Assembly: GCA_934277845.1 (NCBI GenBank)
Contig: CAKQVV010000028.1
Coordinates: 1 to 15,212 of the forward strand
Direction of reading: 5' to 3'
Length of the DNA stretch: 15,212 bases
Source: an uncultured Clostridia bacterium
GTDB lineage: Bacteria > Bacillota > Clostridia > Christensenellales > Pumilibacteraceae
Shown here: positions 15,157-15,212 of the stretch, piece by piece
How positions within the stretch are numbered: position 1 is the stretch's first letter
Layout: every line of letters begins with the position of its first letter
Made by a program: the position numbers and the translations under genes
Notes under the pieces: generated by a model
Told to the model about the DNA's origin: nothing
The model's input: only the letters and a program-made list of their open reading frames with translations
Databases searched by the model: none

Positions 15157-15196
15157 AAAAAAGAAGCCTTTCAAAAGTATCGGAAGGCATCTTTTT
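15157..15196. terminator. Rho-independent terminator, probably bidirectional
   Basis: GCCTTTC at 15166-15172 pairs with GGAAGGC at 15182-15188 (one G-U pair) around a 9-base loop, and after one mismatch the flanking A-rich and T-rich stretches also pair. The + strand continues with five T residues at 15192-15196. On the - strand the stem is followed by the complement of the A-run at 15157-15162, which is six T residues. It closes the operon 57 bases after the regulator's stop codon. Confidence 0.85.
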
Positions 15197-15212
15197 ATAA
15201 TATCTGTTGCAT

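Noticed and set aside
15147..15158. The 12-base palindrome TTCCGATCGGAA as an operator
   Set aside because: It lies downstream of the last gene between two hairpins, its right arm runs into the terminator's A-tract, and no promoter is visible beside it.
1..15212. CRISPR arrays, tRNA or rRNA genes, insertion sequences, attachment sites or phage genes
   Set aside because: I found no short regularly spaced repeats, no cloverleaf in the gaps, no transposase or integrase motifs and no terminal inverted repeats; the gaps are too short for most of these.

Overview
The window reads as one co-directional operon of eight genes, all on the + strand. It starts at a near-consensus sigma-A-type promoter at the extreme left (17-46) and ends at a rho-independent terminator at the extreme right (about 15157-15196). 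No gene-free stretch exceeds 300 bases. Four of the products carry bacterial lipoprotein signal peptides. Together with strong AGGAGG-type ribosome binding sites, a MalFGK-type ABC importer and a LacI-type regulator, this points to a Gram-positive (Bacillota-like) bacterium. G+C looks close to one half by eye. An uncultivated gut Clostridia lineage is my best guess, at low confidence, because no marker gene is present.

Layout: 1-186 holds the promoter, a candidate operator palindrome and a structured leader. 187-4950 is a giant surface lipoprotein built as an internal tandem duplication of about 780 residues, each copy having bacterial Ig-like domains followed by unrecognised beta-rich domains. 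4951-5074 contains a 10-bp G+C-rich stem-loop. 5075-6862 is a lipoprotein in which two InlB/Flg_new-type repeats precede a solute-binding-protein fold. 6874-8880 is a lipoprotein glycoside hydrolase of family GH97 with the residue pattern of the retaining branch. 8905-10350 is a second, conventional family 1 sugar-binding lipoprotein. 10364-11410 and 11397-12317 are the two permeases. 12336-14114 is a MalK-like ATPase enlarged to 592 residues by two insertions. 14111-15100 is a LacI-family regulator. 15101-15212 holds two hairpins, the second being the terminator.

Proposed working model (inference): the giant lipoprotein and the InlB-decorated binding protein hold a glycan at the cell surface, the GH97 enzyme trims sugars from it outside the membrane, the second binding protein passes the product to the two permeases, the enlarged ATPase powers import, and the LacI regulator senses the sugar and controls the promoter at 17-46. 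In effect this is a Gram-positive, ABC-transporter-based counterpart of the Bacteroidetes Sus systems, where GH97 enzymes are best known. The most unusual points are the two insertions in the ATPase, the InlB/solute-binding fusion, the duplicated giant lipoprotein with an exactly conserved 60-bp segment, the retaining-type GH97 outside Bacteroidetes, and a G7 tract inside the promoter spacer.
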